From positions 1,612,001 to 1,676,000 of the forward strand of contig NZ_FJVE01000007.1 in assembly GCF_900078195.1 (NCBI RefSeq): DNA of 64,000 nucleotides. The letters are read 5' to 3'. Of the stretch, positions 44,761-54,406 are shown one piece after another. The notes beneath the pieces were generated by a model. The model searched no databases. It was not told the origin of the DNA and worked only from the letters and a program-made list of their open reading frames with translations. The DNA comes from Clostridium sp. Marseille-P299. Lineage in GTDB: Bacteria > Bacillota > Clostridia > Lachnospirales > Lachnospiraceae. Position 1 is the stretch's first letter. The number at the start of each line of letters is the position of its first letter. A program made the position numbers and the translations under genes.

Positions 44761-46317
44761 ATGGAAACTTACAAAGAACTTTTAAAATCAGAAATTGTTG
44801 AATTTCGGAAAAATGGCCATAGATTTTTAGATGGCGAGCTAACCGTACCTGAGTTTAAAGCAAAATCAGGTGGAATGGGAGTTTATGCTCAAAAGGGTGG
44901 AAAAACATTCATGATTCGCCTAAAAACACCTTCAGGAATAATTACAAAAGAACATATGAGATTGATTCAATCTTATGTTAAAAAATATAATCTAGAACGT
45001 ATTCATATTACCACAAGACAGGCAGTTCAATTACATGATCTTGATATCGATGCTGTGTGCGATATTATGCATGATGCTATTGATCATGATTTGTTTACAA
45101 GAGGTGGCGGTGGCAATTTCCCACGAAATGTTTCTATGTCCCCACTTGCTGGTGTAGAAAAAGGAGAAGTGTTTGATGTAACTCCATATGCCTTACTTAT
45201 TGGTGATTATTTTACTAGCAACGCTTCCACCTATCATTTACCAAGAAAATTGAAAGTTGCATTTTCAAGTGATTTAAAAGATTCTGGTTGTGCAACCATT
45301 GATGATGTTGGATTTATGGCAGTTGAAAAAGATGGAGAAGCATATTTCAAACTGTATTTAGCGGGGGGATTAGGAAATGCACCTGCTATTTCACTTGTAT
45401 ATCCTGATTTAATCCGTCCAAGTGAAGTTCTTTATTATGTAGAAGCAATGGTTCAGCTTTTTATGGAACATGGTAATTATGAGAATAAAATGAAAGCAAG
45501 AACAAGATTTATCCCTAGAGAAATGGGAGAACAAGAGTTCCTTGAATGTTATCGTAATTATGTGGAACAAGTGAAAAAGAAGGAAGAATTCAAAGAAATA
45601 ACACCTGTCATAGAACATTTTGAAGAATGGGAATCTGAGCTTGATGATTACATTAATGTAATTCCACAGAAGCAAAAAGGACGTTATAGCGTAATGTTAC
45701 ATCCAGTATGTGGTCAATTATCTTCTAAAGATTATGACACAATTGTAGATTTTGTGAATACTCATGACGATGAAAATGTTGAAATTAGACTTAGTATGCA
45801 TGAAGATATGTATCTACGTAACTTAACAAAAGAAATGGTTGTAGAATTACATGAGTTATTACCTGAATTAATTGATAAGATGAACATTGAAATGAGTGTA
45901 TCCTGTGTAGGCGTTCCAACTTGTCAAATTGGTATTTTACAAAGTCAATCATTATGTCAAAATATCATTAAAGTAGTAAAAGAAGCAGGCGTTGACATGA
46001 AGTTACTTCCAAGAGTTTATATCTCAGGTTGTCCAAATAGTTGTGCTAGACATCAAGTGAGTCAGCTTGGATTTGTTGGAAGAAAGAAAAAAGTAAATGA
46101 TACCTTAGAAGAAGTTTTCGAGTTATATATTGGCGGTGATGTAAGCAAGACCAATACGAGACTAGGAGAGAGTCTAGGTACAATGCTAGTTAGAGAAATT
46201 CCATCATTTATTGTTGACTTGGCTAAGATGTTAGAAGAAAATAATGTTAGCTATGAACAATTTATAATAGAGAATAAAGAAAGCTTTCAAAATCTAGCTT
46301 CAAATTATCTAGTTTAG
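44761..46317 (+). CDS. Nitrite/sulfite reductase, sirohaem-[4Fe-4S] hemoprotein
   Basis: This 518-residue protein has the two-fold nitrite/sulfite reductase ferredoxin-like repeats: GGMGVYAQKGGKTFMIRLKT, IHITTRQAVQLHDL and GRYSVMLHPVCGQL. Cluster ligands are CVGVPTC (C-x5-C) and GCPNSC (C-x3-C). It reduces nitrite or sulfite by six electrons using ferredoxin. Its sirohaem shares precursors with the cobalamin pathway in this window. Nitrite versus sulfite preference is not decidable. ATG 44761 is better spaced from AGGAGG (44749-44754) than ATG 44758. Confidence 0.9.
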   Translation: METYKELLKSEIVEFRKNGHRFLDGELTVPEFKAKSGGMGVYAQKGGKTFMIRLKTPSGIITKEHMRLIQSYVKKYNLERIHITTRQAVQLHDLDIDAVCDIMHDAIDHDLFTRGGGGNFPRNVSMSPLAGVEKGEVFDVTPYALLIGDYFTSNASTYHLPRKLKVAFSSDLKDSGCATIDDVGFMAVEKDGEAYFKLYLAGGLGNAPAISLVYPDLIRPSEVLYYVEAMVQLFMEHGNYENKMKARTRFIPREMGEQEFLECYRNYVEQVKKKEEFKEITPVIEHFEEWESELDDYINVIPQKQKGRYSVMLHPVCGQLSSKDYDTIVDFVNTHDDENVEIRLSMHEDMYLRNLTKEMVVELHELLPELIDKMNIEMSVSCVGVPTCQIGILQSQSLCQNIIKVVKEAGVDMKLLPRVYISGCPNSCARHQVSQLGFVGRKKKVNDTLEEVFELYIGGDVSKTNTRLGESLGTMLVREIPSFIVDLAKMLEENNVSYEQFIIENKESFQNLASNYLV

Positions 46318-46341
46318 TGTGATATTCATAATACAAAATAT

Positions 46342-46376
46342 AAAAACGGTGTGAACCAAAAGCTCACACCGTTTTT
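46342..46376 (+). terminator. Intrinsic terminator after the sirohaem reductase
   Basis: AAAAACGGTGTGA (46342-46354) pairs perfectly over 13 bp with TCACACCGTTTTT (46364-46376). Confidence 0.9.
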
Positions 46377-46432
46377 ATATTTTCTTTTTTATATAGTAAT
46401 TGAATTTCTAGTCTTTTGAAATAATAATTATA

Positions 46433-46611
46433 AGAATGCGAAAAGTTTTTAAATTGCATGTAAAGAATTTTTGTAATGCATGCAAAAAAGTTTTTATAAT
46501 GCATGCAAAAAAAATTTATATTATATGCAAATAAGTTTAAATATTGTATGTAAAAAAGTTTTAATATTGCATGCAAAAAAGTTTTAATATTGCATGCTTC
46601 CAAATTGCATG
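46433..46611. repeat. 22-23-bp tandem repeat array with TGCATGCA palindromes
   Basis: About eight degenerate units start near 46433, 46455, 46477, 46500, 46522, 46545, 46568 and 46591, with a partial one at 46606. Spacing is 22 or 23 bp. The common core is TTGCATGCAAAAAAGTTTTA. It lies between the reductase terminator and the DUF512 gene. The units are too short and contiguous for CRISPR. A minus-strand frame through it reads as a repetitive peptide and is not credible. Confidence 0.8.
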
Positions 46612-46659
46612 ATAAACTAAGTAAAGTATATTGAGTTTTAGAAAGAAGGATAGTACTAA

Positions 46660-47979
46660 ATGCAAAGAAAAGCCGAAACAAGGCATGTCATAAAAAAAGT
46701 GCAAGAAAATAGTATTGCAATGGAGTTAGAATTAGAAGTTGGTGACGAATTATTACGTATCAACGGACAGAAGATAAAGGACGTATTTGATTACCATTAC
46801 TTAATCAATGATGAATTTTTAACACTTATTGTTAAAAAGAAAAACGGCGAAGAATGGGAACTTGAAATTGAAAAAAACTACGAGGATGATTTAGGAATTG
46901 AGTTTGAAGAAGGGCTCATGGATCAATATCGTTCTTGTAAAAATAAATGTATCTTTTGTTTTATAGATCAAATGCCATCTGGAATGAGAGATACGCTTTA
47001 TTTTAAAGATGATGATGCTAGATTATCCTTTTTACAAGGAAATTATATCACTTTAACGAATATGAGCGATGAAGATGTGGAACGTATTTGTTTTTATAAA
47101 TTATCACCAATCAACATTTCTGTTCATACAACAAATAAAGAATTAAGACAGAAAATGCTACACAATCGTTTCGCTGGAGATGCTCTAGAAAAATTGCAGA
47201 AGTTTTATGATGCAGGCATTGAAATGAATGGACAAGTTGTTTTATGTAAGGGGTATAACGATGGTGAAGAACTAGATAAAACCATCAGTGATTTAATGAA
47301 TTACCTTCCTTATATGAAGAGCGTATCTGTTGTGCCAGTTGGCTTGACAAAATTCCGTGAAAAGCTAGCACCTCTTGAGAAATTTAATAAAGAAGACTCA
47401 ATAAAATTAATTGAACAAATTGAGGGATGGCAAGCAAAAATAAAACGTAAATATGGAACAAGATTTATTTTTGCAAGTGATGAATGGTATATTACAGCAG
47501 AACGTGAATTACCAAAAGAAGAAGCTTATGAAGGATATCCTCAGATTGAAAATGGAGTAGGAATGGTAAGGTCACTAGAGGAAGAGTTTAAATTAGCTTA
47601 TAGCAATCTTCTTGGAGATGATAGAAGAAAGAAAATTTCAATGGCAACTGGTGTTTTAGCAGCGCCTCTTGTTACAAAACTTAGTGAAACACTCACTAAG
47701 AAGTACCCAAATATCGAAGTGAATGTTTATACGATTATCAATGATTTTTTTGGACCTGAAATTACCGTTGCTGGATTACTAACTGGACAAGACATTATTA
47801 AACAATTATCAGATAAAGATTTAGGAGAATACTTAGTTTTACCGAATGTATTATTACGAGATGGGGAAAATGTATTACTAGATGATTTAACTGTAAATGA
47901 TATCGAAAAGGCTTTACAAACACCTATTCGTATTGTAAAATCAGAAGGAGCGTCATTTATTGACGTAATTTTGGATTAG
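46660..47979 (+). CDS. DUF512 radical-SAM protein with N-terminal PDZ-like domain
   Basis: This 439-residue protein begins with a PDZ-like region (ELEVGDELLRINGQKIKDVFD), then a [4Fe-4S] radical-SAM cysteine motif CKNKCIFC (Cys93, Cys97, Cys100; C-x3-C-x2-C), followed by FLQGNYITLTNMSDEDVERI. The C-terminal DUF512 domain includes TGVLAAPLVTKL. The family is widespread in Clostridia, commonly just before der, as here. The substrate is unknown. Confidence 0.9.
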   Translation: MQRKAETRHVIKKVQENSIAMELELEVGDELLRINGQKIKDVFDYHYLINDEFLTLIVKKKNGEEWELEIEKNYEDDLGIEFEEGLMDQYRSCKNKCIFCFIDQMPSGMRDTLYFKDDDARLSFLQGNYITLTNMSDEDVERICFYKLSPINISVHTTNKELRQKMLHNRFAGDALEKLQKFYDAGIEMNGQVVLCKGYNDGEELDKTISDLMNYLPYMKSVSVVPVGLTKFREKLAPLEKFNKEDSIKLIEQIEGWQAKIKRKYGTRFIFASDEWYITAERELPKEEAYEGYPQIENGVGMVRSLEEEFKLAYSNLLGDDRRKKISMATGVLAAPLVTKLSETLTKKYPNIEVNVYTIINDFFGPEITVAGLLTGQDIIKQLSDKDLGEYLVLPNVLLRDGENVLLDDLTVNDIEKALQTPIRIVKSEGASFIDVILD

Positions 47980-48097
47980 TGATTTTATATAATACAGAAG
48001 TGTTATGTGTTTCTAATTGAAACTACATTACAATAGATAATATATTTTTAAGTAAATACAAGACTGAGACTTATGTATTTACAGAAAAGAGGTAAGA

Positions 48098-49423
48098 ATG
48101 AGTAGACCAATTGTAGCAATCGTAGGGAGACCAAACGTTGGTAAATCTACATTGTTTAATGCACTAGCAGGAGATAGAATATCCATCGTTAAAGATACAC
48201 CAGGTGTTACAAGAGATCGTATCTATGCTGAAGTAACTTGGTTAGACAAGCAATTCACAATGGTTGATACTGGTGGTATCGAGCCTGAGAGCAAAGACAT
48301 GATGTTAAAATATATGCGTGAACAGGCAGAAATCGCGATTGAAACCGCAGATGTTATACTTTTTGTTGTGGATGTTCGTCAAGGTTTAGTAGATGCAGAT
48401 TTTAAAGTAGCAGATATGCTTAGAAAATCTGGAAAACCAATTATTTTAACAGTAAATAAAGTAGATAGTTTTGAAAAATTCATGGCAGACGTTTATGAAT
48501 TTTATAATTTAGGTGTTGGTGATCCTATGGCAGTTTCAGCAGCATCTATGTTAGGTTTTGGTGATTTATTAGATGAAGTAGTAAGTCATTTCTCACCAGA
48601 AATGTTAGAAGAACAAGAAGATGAACGTCCAAGAGTCGCAATCGTTGGTAAACCGAATGTAGGGAAATCTTCGATTATCAATAAACTTCTTGGAGAAAAT
48701 CGTGTTATTGTATCTGATATTGCAGGTACTACCAGAGATGCAATTGATACAGCGGTAACTTGGAATGATAAAGATTATGTTTTTATAGATACCGCAGGAT
48801 TACGTAGAAAAAGTAAAATTAAAGAAGAAATTGAACGCTTTAGTATTATACGTACCGTTAGTGCAGTAGAACGAGCAGATGTTGTAATTGTAGTTATTGA
48901 TGCAACAGAAGGTGTTACGGAACAGGATGCTAAAATTGCGGGTATCGCACATGAACGCGGTAAAGGTATTATTATTGCGGTAAATAAATGGGATGCAATT
49001 GAAAAGGACGATAAAACAATTTATAAGCATACAAATCGTATTCGTGAAATTTTATCCTTTATTCCATACGCAGAAATTATGTTTATTTCAGCAAAGACTG
49101 GACAACGTTTAACTAAAATGTTTGACCATATTGAAGTTGTAATTCAAAATCGTAACCTAAGAGTTTCCACAGGTGTATTAAATGAAATTATGATGGAAGC
49201 TACAGCACTACAGCAGCCACCTTCAGACAAAGGAAAACGCTTAAAACTATTTTATATTACACAAGTTGCGGTTAAACCTCCAACTTTTGTTATCTTTGTT
49301 AATGATAAAGAACTCATGCATTATTCATATACTAGATATATGGAGAATAAAATAAGAGAAGCCTTTGGATTTTCGGGAACGTCCTTGAAGTTTTTCATTC
49401 GTGAACGAAAAGAAAACGCTTAA
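48098..49423 (+). CDS. der: Ribosome-associated double-GTPase Der
   Basis: This 441-residue GTPase (EngA) has two tandem G domains: G1 motifs GRPNVGKST (residue about 9) and GKPNVGKSS (about 185), G3 DTGG and DTAG, G4 NKVD and NKWD. A KH-like domain follows, with [18 protein letters not shown]. It is essential for 50S assembly. AAGAGG precedes the ATG. plsY follows at 26 nt. Confidence 0.98.
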   Translation: MSRPIVAIVGRPNVGKSTLFNALAGDRISIVKDTPGVTRDRIYAEVTWLDKQFTMVDTGGIEPESKDMMLKYMREQAEIAIETADVILFVVDVRQGLVDADFKVADMLRKSGKPIILTVNKVDSFEKFMADVYEFYNLGVGDPMAVSAASMLGFGDLLDEVVSHFSPEMLEEQEDERPRVAIVGKPNVGKSSIINKLLGENRVIVSDIAGTTRDAIDTAVTWNDKDYVFIDTAGLRRKSKIKEEIERFSIIRTVSAVERADVVIVVIDATEGVTEQDAKIAGIAHERGKGIIIAVNKWDAIEKDDKTIYKHTNRIREILSFIPYAEIMFISAKTGQRLTKMFDHIEVVIQNRNLRVSTGVLNEIMMEATALQQPPSDKGKRLKLFYITQVAVKPPTFVIFVNDKELMHYSYTRYMENKIREAFGFSGTSLKFFIRERKENA

Positions 49424-49449
49424 TTATCATTCATTGGAGGATGACAGCA

Positions 49450-50088
49450 ATGGTTGCAAGAATATTAATTTGCCTAATATGTGGCTATGGATTTGGTTGT
49501 ATTTCCACAGGTTATTTAGTTGGAAAAGCGAATCATGTGGACATTCGCAAGTATGGTAGTGGGAATGCTGGAACAACTAATGCATTAAGAACATTAGGGT
49601 GGAAGGCAGGCGCATTAACCTATTTAGGGGATTTCCTAAAAGCGATTATACCAATTCTTTTATTTCGTAATATTCTTTTTGCGGATGTGGATTATGCACA
49701 GCTTCTAGGGCTTTATACAGGACTTGGAGTTGTATTAGGACATAACTATCCTTTTTGGTTACATTTTAAAGGAGGAAAGGGGATTGCCGTTACTACAGGA
49801 GTTATGGCAGCCTTTGATCCATTATTAATACCAACGTTTATCATTGTATTTGTTGTTGCTGTTGCAATTACTAGATATGTTTCACTAGGATCTTTATTGT
49901 TATCTATTTTATTCCCAATTTGGATAGCAATTCGACATCCTGGTGATATACATATGCTGATTATTGGTTTGATATATGCGGCATCTGCTTTTTATACACA
50001 TCGTGCAAACATAAAGCGTTTATTAAATGGTACAGAAAATAAATTAGGTCAAAAAGTTAAAATAGATCCTAATCAAGAAAAGCAATAA
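49450..50088 (+). CDS. plsY: Acyl-phosphate:glycerol-3-phosphate acyltransferase
   Basis: This 212-residue membrane enzyme catalyses the first acylation in phospholipid synthesis. It has YGSGNAGTTNALRTLG, GHNYPFWLHFKGGKGIA (glycerol-phosphate binding) and about five spans. ATG 49450 is 9 nt after GGAGG (49436-49440); ATG 49441 directly abuts it and is less likely. It is followed by gpsA, which makes its substrate glycerol-3-phosphate. Confidence 0.95.
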   Translation: MVARILICLICGYGFGCISTGYLVGKANHVDIRKYGSGNAGTTNALRTLGWKAGALTYLGDFLKAIIPILLFRNILFADVDYAQLLGLYTGLGVVLGHNYPFWLHFKGGKGIAVTTGVMAAFDPLLIPTFIIVFVVAVAITRYVSLGSLLLSILFPIWIAIRHPGDIHMLIIGLIYAASAFYTHRANIKRLLNGTENKLGQKVKIDPNQEKQ

Positions 50089-50216
50089 ATAGATAAGTTG
50101 ACTTGATAAGCTTTAGTAGCCAAGAAATAAACAGATGAGTAAAAAACAGATACGTATAGGTACTAATAAAACAGATATTGTGTAAAAACTTGCAATATTT
50201 GAGAAAAGAGGTTAAG

Positions 50217-51221
50217 ATGAAGATAAGTGTTTTAGGTGCAGGGACTTGGGGAACCGCTCTTGCAATTTTACTTAGTAATAATGGACATGAAGTTATTCTT
50301 TGGTCAGCCCTAGAAAGAGAAGTACAAGCGCTTAATCATGACAGAAACAATGTACCCAATTTACCAGAAGCTATTTTGCCAGAGAATATCCTGGTTACAG
50401 GAGATTTAGAATTAGCTTGTAAAGAACCAAAGATCATTGTATTTGCAGTTGCATCTCCTTATGTAAGAGAGACAGCAAAGAAAGCAAATCAATTTATCAA
50501 AAAAGGAACTATTATAGTTAATGTAGCAAAAGGTATTGAAGAAACCACCTTAGAGACCTTAACAGATATTATACAAGATGAAATTAAAGATGTAGATATT
50601 GCAGTATTATCTGGCCCTAGTCATGCAGAAGAGGTTAGTAGAGGAATACCAACGACTTGTGTCGTTGGAGCAAGCTCTAAAGCAACTGCATCTTTTATAC
50701 AGGATGCGTTTATGACGGATAATTTTCGTGTATATACTAGTCCAGATATTATAGGGATAGAACTTGGTGGATCTTTAAAAAATGTTATAGCACTTGCAGC
50801 TGGTATTGCAGATGGCTTAGGATTTGGTGATAATACTAAGGCTGCGCTAATGACAAGAGGAATTGCTGAGATTGGACGTTTGGGTATCCAAATGGGAGGT
50901 AAGTTAGAAACCTTCTCAGGATTGTCTGGTGTAGGGGACCTTTTTGTTACCTGCACAAGTAAACATAGCCGTAACCGCAATGCAGGTTATCTGATTGGCA
51001 AAGGTTATACAATGAATGAAGCCATGGAAGAAGTGAAGCAAGTAGTAGAGGGAGTTTTCTCTGCCAAAGCTGCACTTGCATTAGCGAAAAAATATAATGT
51101 AGAAATGCCAATTGTAGAACAAATTAATCTCGTTTTATTTGAGAATAAATCTGCGAAAAGTGCGGTTGCTGATTTATTATTACGCGATAAAACGCAAGAA
51201 AACAACTCATTGGAATGGTAA
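50217..51221 (+). CDS. gpsA: Glycerol-3-phosphate dehydrogenase (NAD(P)+)
   Basis: This 334-residue enzyme reduces dihydroxyacetone phosphate to sn-glycerol-3-phosphate for phospholipids. It has the Rossmann motif ISVLGAGTWGTALA, VNVAKGIEETT, VLSGPSHAEEVSRGIPT, catalytic Lys in GGSLKNVIALAAGI and GDLFVTCTSKHSRNRNAG. AAGAGG precedes ATG 50217. The der-plsY-gpsA order is typical of Firmicutes. Confidence 0.96.
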   Translation: MKISVLGAGTWGTALAILLSNNGHEVILWSALEREVQALNHDRNNVPNLPEAILPENILVTGDLELACKEPKIIVFAVASPYVRETAKKANQFIKKGTIIVNVAKGIEETTLETLTDIIQDEIKDVDIAVLSGPSHAEEVSRGIPTTCVVGASSKATASFIQDAFMTDNFRVYTSPDIIGIELGGSLKNVIALAAGIADGLGFGDNTKAALMTRGIAEIGRLGIQMGGKLETFSGLSGVGDLFVTCTSKHSRNRNAGYLIGKGYTMNEAMEEVKQVVEGVFSAKAALALAKKYNVEMPIVEQINLVLFENKSAKSAVADLLLRDKTQENNSLEW

Positions 51222-51258
51222 TTTTATACCAAAGCATAAGATGAAAGGATGAATCATA

Positions 51259-51900
51259 ATGAAAATAGCATTAATTAATGAAAACAGTCAAGCAGCAAAA
51301 AATAGTTTAATTTGCGAAACTTTAAAGAAAGTAGTTGAACCAAAAGGACATGAAGTATTCAACTATGGTATGTACAGTGCAGAAGATGAAGCACAATTAA
51401 CATATGTTCAAGCTGGTTTATTAGCAGCAATCTTACTTAACTCTGGTGCCGCAGATTATGTTATCACTGGTTGTGGTACAGGCGAAGGTGCAATGTTAGC
51501 AGCAAACTCTTTCCCAAATGTGCTTTGCGGTCACGTTGTAGATCCTTCTGATGCATACATGTTTGCACAAATCAACGATGGTAATGCAATTGCGCTACCT
51601 TTTGCAAAAGGATTTGGATGGGGTGCTGAATTAAATCTTGAATACATCTTCGAAAAATTATTCGCTGGTGAAAGTGGACAAGGATATCCAAAGGAAAGAG
51701 TTATTCCAGAACAACGTAACAAAAAAATCCTTGATCAAGTAAAGAAAGTTACACATGTTGATATGGTTACTATCTTAAAGAACATTGACCAAGAATTATT
51801 AAAGGGCGCTATTAGCGGACCTAAATTTAAAGAATACTTTTATGCAAACTGCAAATGCGATGAAATCAAAGCTTGCATCAAAGAAATTATTGGAGAATAG
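51259..51900 (+). CDS. RpiB/LacA/LacB-family sugar-phosphate isomerase
   Basis: This 213-residue protein starts KIALINENSQAAKNSLICE and has ITGCGTGEGAMLAANSFP, the RpiB-type loop with catalytic Cys72. It is about 60 residues longer than classical RpiB, with a Cys-containing tail YANCKCDEIKACIKE. It probably interconverts ketose and aldose phosphates; the specific sugar is unknown. The next hairpin element begins on its stop codon. Confidence 0.85.
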   Translation: MKIALINENSQAAKNSLICETLKKVVEPKGHEVFNYGMYSAEDEAQLTYVQAGLLAAILLNSGAADYVITGCGTGEGAMLAANSFPNVLCGHVVDPSDAYMFAQINDGNAIALPFAKGFGWGAELNLEYIFEKLFAGESGQGYPKERVIPEQRNKKILDQVKKVTHVDMVTILKNIDQELLKGAISGPKFKEYFYANCKCDEIKACIKEIIGE

Positions 51901-52007
51901 GTTGAATTCTGAATATTATTCTCATATGAAAGAAATTTCAATATAAAATATTTCACCCTGCAAAAGCACAGAGGTGCTTTTTGATCATGTTCTTTTAGGA
52001 GCATGAT
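51900..52007 (+). repeat. Hairpin-pair intergenic element, copy 4 (before udk)
   Basis: GGTTGAA begins on the last base of the preceding stop (51900-51906) and can pair loosely with the TTTCACC near 51951. CAAAAGCAC (51961-51969) pairs with GTGCTTTTTG (51974-51983). ATCATGTTC (51984-51992) pairs with GAGCATGAT (51999-52007). The GCACAGAGGTGC apex resembles copies 1 and 3. The first stem has a much longer loop than other copies. Confidence 0.55.
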
Positions 52008-52049
52008 ATTAGTTAACTAGTTAGGCATTAGATTTGGAGGAATAAAAGA

Positions 52050-52679
52050 ATGCAAAAGGCCATAGTCATTGGAGTTGCAGGAGGTTCAGCTTCTGGGAAG
52101 ACAACGGTAGCAACAAGATTAAAAGAAGAATTTGCAAACGATGTAGAATTGCTTTGTCATGATAGTTATTATTTAGCACATGACGATATGCCATTTGAAG
52201 AGCGGGCAAAAATCAACTATGATCATCCCAATGCTTTTGATACAGAACGTTTTATAGAAGATATCAAAAAATTAAAGCAAGGAATTCCGATTGAAAGGCC
52301 AGTCTATTCCTATTCTAACCATAACCGTGCGAAGGAAACAGTACCTGTTAGAGCAACTAAGGTAATTGTTGTAGAAGGATTCTTAATATTTGAAAATAAG
52401 GCATTGCGAGATTTAATGGATATTAAAATATTTGTTGATACAGATGCAGATGAGCGTTTAGTTCGTAGAATATTACGTGACGTTAAAGAACGTGATCGAA
52501 GCCTAGATTCTGTAATTTCACAATATATTAATACTGTAAAACCAATGCATGAACAATTTGTTGAACCAAGCAAAAAGTACGCAGATATTATTATTCCAAG
52601 AGGCGGTGAAAATACAGTTGCCCTTACTATGGTAATGAATCGTATTAAGGCAATTGTTGCTGAAGGTGAAAAGATGTAA
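52050..52679 (+). CDS. udk: Uridine kinase
   Basis: This 209-residue kinase phosphorylates uridine and cytidine in pyrimidine salvage. It has P-loop GGSASGKTT, HDSYYLAHDDMPFEERAKIN, the FDTERFIEDI substrate loop and RRILRDVKERDRSL. TTTGGAGG precedes the ATG. A long hairpin with a U tract follows. Confidence 0.95.
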   Translation: MQKAIVIGVAGGSASGKTTVATRLKEEFANDVELLCHDSYYLAHDDMPFEERAKINYDHPNAFDTERFIEDIKKLKQGIPIERPVYSYSNHNRAKETVPVRATKVIVVEGFLIFENKALRDLMDIKIFVDTDADERLVRRILRDVKERDRSLDSVISQYINTVKPMHEQFVEPSKKYADIIIPRGGENTVALTMVMNRIKAIVAEGEKM

Positions 52680-52706
52680 AGAGCATTCGCTTATTTACAT
52701 TTAATT

Positions 52707-52820
52707 AAAGCTGTTGAAAAATAGATTTGTTTTATATGTGTTTTTCTATGTTTTCTTTATATCATTTTAAAGACACAAGAAATAATGCATGTGGAACTCT
52801 ATTTTACAACAGCTTTTTTT
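52707..52820 (+). terminator. Long-range terminator after udk
   Basis: AAAGCTGTTGAAAAATAGA (52707-52725) pairs at 18 of 19 positions with TCTATTTTACAACAGCTTT (52798-52816), followed by T. The loop of about 72 nt is unusually long for an intrinsic terminator. Confidence 0.65.
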
Positions 52821-52902
52821 AGTTTTTAGGGAAATAATAGCATGAAAGCTTTGTACTATATTAACGTAGAAATTAAAAACATGAAAATTATTGGAGATTC
52901 AG

Positions 52903-54129
52903 ATGAATTACAAACATACGAAATATGCAAGTTATATCGGTTATATTACACAAGCAATTGTTAATAATTTAGCTCCGTTACTATTTGTAACATTTCAGGA
53001 AGAGTTTCAAATATCCCTTGCCAATATTAGTTTATTAATTGTCATAAATTTCGGAACACAAATACTTACAGATATTCTAGCGGCAAGATATATTGATCGT
53101 ATTGGTTATCGTACTGGTGCAGTACTAGCTCATGCCTTTAGTTTTGTTGGATTAATATCTATGGGGGTATTGCCGAACATATTACCTAGTCCATACTTAG
53201 GATTAGTTTTGGCTACAGTACTGAATGCAATCGGAGGTGGATTAATTGAAGTTTTAATTAGTCCAATTATTGAATCACTCCCTGGAGATGAAAAGGAAGC
53301 TAGTATGAGCTTATTGCATTCTTTTTATTGTTGGGGACAAGTATCAGTTGTTTTGTTATCCACTTTATTTTTTGTAGTAATAGGTACAAAGCATTGGTTT
53401 TATTTACCTGCAATTTGGTCTATTATTCCTATGATGAATGCATTTTTATTTTCTAAAGTTCCTCTTTGTAAACTGGTGGAAGAGGAAGATGTGATACCAA
53501 TGAAAAAGTTAATGAAAGCACGTATATTTTGGGTATTTATATTATTGATGGTTTGTGCAGGTGCTTCTGAACTTGCTATGTCCCAATGGGCATCGATGTT
53601 TGCTGAAAAAGGACTTCACGTTTCAAAAACTATGGGGGATTTATTAGGTCCGTGTGCATTTGCAATTTTAATGGGGATTTCAAGAGTTTTCTATGGGATA
53701 AAAGGGACAAAAATAAATTTAAAACATGCCTTATTAATAAGCGGTGGCTTATGTATAACTAGTTATATGGTAACTGTTTTTTCAAAAAGTCCAGTTTTAT
53801 CATTGATTGGCTGCGCACTTACAGGCTTATCTGTGGGATTAATGTGGCCTGGAGTATTTAGCTTAACAGCAAAATATTTTAAAAATGGTGGAACAGCAAT
53901 GTTTGCTTATCTAGCTCTTGCAGGAGATATTGGTTGTGTGAGCGGGCCGAGTCTTGTTGGGCTAATATCTTCACGTGTTTCTACGAAAGATGCTACAATT
54001 TTTCACCGAATTTTTCATAACTTAGGTCCATCTGAAATCGGTTTAAAATCAGGATTAATGCTTGCAATTTTGTTTCCATTGGCACTTTGTATTTTATTAT
54101 TTTTTTTACATAGGCAAAGAGAGAATTAA
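52903..54129 (+). CDS. Major facilitator superfamily transporter
   Basis: This 408-residue protein has twelve predicted spans. Motifs include ILAARYIDRIGYRTGAV, the loop between spans 2 and 3 (a variant of the MFS G-x3-D/E-R signature), and GLMWPGVFSLTAKYFKNGG, which resembles FucP-type sugar permeases. The substrate is unknown. ATG 52903 follows GGAGA (52893-52897). Confidence 0.85.
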   Translation: MNYKHTKYASYIGYITQAIVNNLAPLLFVTFQEEFQISLANISLLIVINFGTQILTDILAARYIDRIGYRTGAVLAHAFSFVGLISMGVLPNILPSPYLGLVLATVLNAIGGGLIEVLISPIIESLPGDEKEASMSLLHSFYCWGQVSVVLLSTLFFVVIGTKHWFYLPAIWSIIPMMNAFLFSKVPLCKLVEEEDVIPMKKLMKARIFWVFILLMVCAGASELAMSQWASMFAEKGLHVSKTMGDLLGPCAFAILMGISRVFYGIKGTKINLKHALLISGGLCITSYMVTVFSKSPVLSLIGCALTGLSVGLMWPGVFSLTAKYFKNGGTAMFAYLALAGDIGCVSGPSLVGLISSRVSTKDATIFHRIFHNLGPSEIGLKSGLMLAILFPLALCILLFFLHRQREN

Positions 54130-54137
54130 GTTATACA

Positions 54138-54213
54138 TTACAAGTATTTTTCTGTGTTACAAGTATATTACTCCATTGCAAGTATTTTTCTGCATTACAT
54201 GAATTGATGCTGT
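54138..54213. repeat. Four 19-bp tandem repeats
   Basis: Units start TTACAAG, TTACAAG, TTGCAAG and TTACATG at 54138, 54157, 54176 and 54195, exactly 19 bp apart; the fuller unit is TTACAAGTATTTTTCTGYR. It is non-coding, just downstream of the MFS gene. Confidence 0.7.
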
Positions 54214-54406
54214 ATTCCCTTTCATCTATCATAGAAATTAGCTTAATAGTTAAAAATGAATCAATACATAAAAATACTAGTATATTATGTGATTTTAATT
54301 AAAATATTTTGTTGAATGTTGTATAATATTGACAATACTGAGACAAGTATAAAAGAAGTACTTAACAATAGTAAATGTATCAATTCACTAGAAGGAGGTA
54401 TTTTTT

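Noticed and set aside
46433..46611. Repeat array considered as a CRISPR array
   Set aside because: Units are 22-23 bp with no unique spacers, are degenerate and AT-rich, and no cas genes are nearby.
46364..46681. A 105-codon minus-strand frame across the repeat array
   Set aside because: It is made of the 22-23-bp repeats read in rotating frames, has biased Phe/Tyr/Asn composition, no ribosome-binding site and overlaps a terminator and the DUF512 start.
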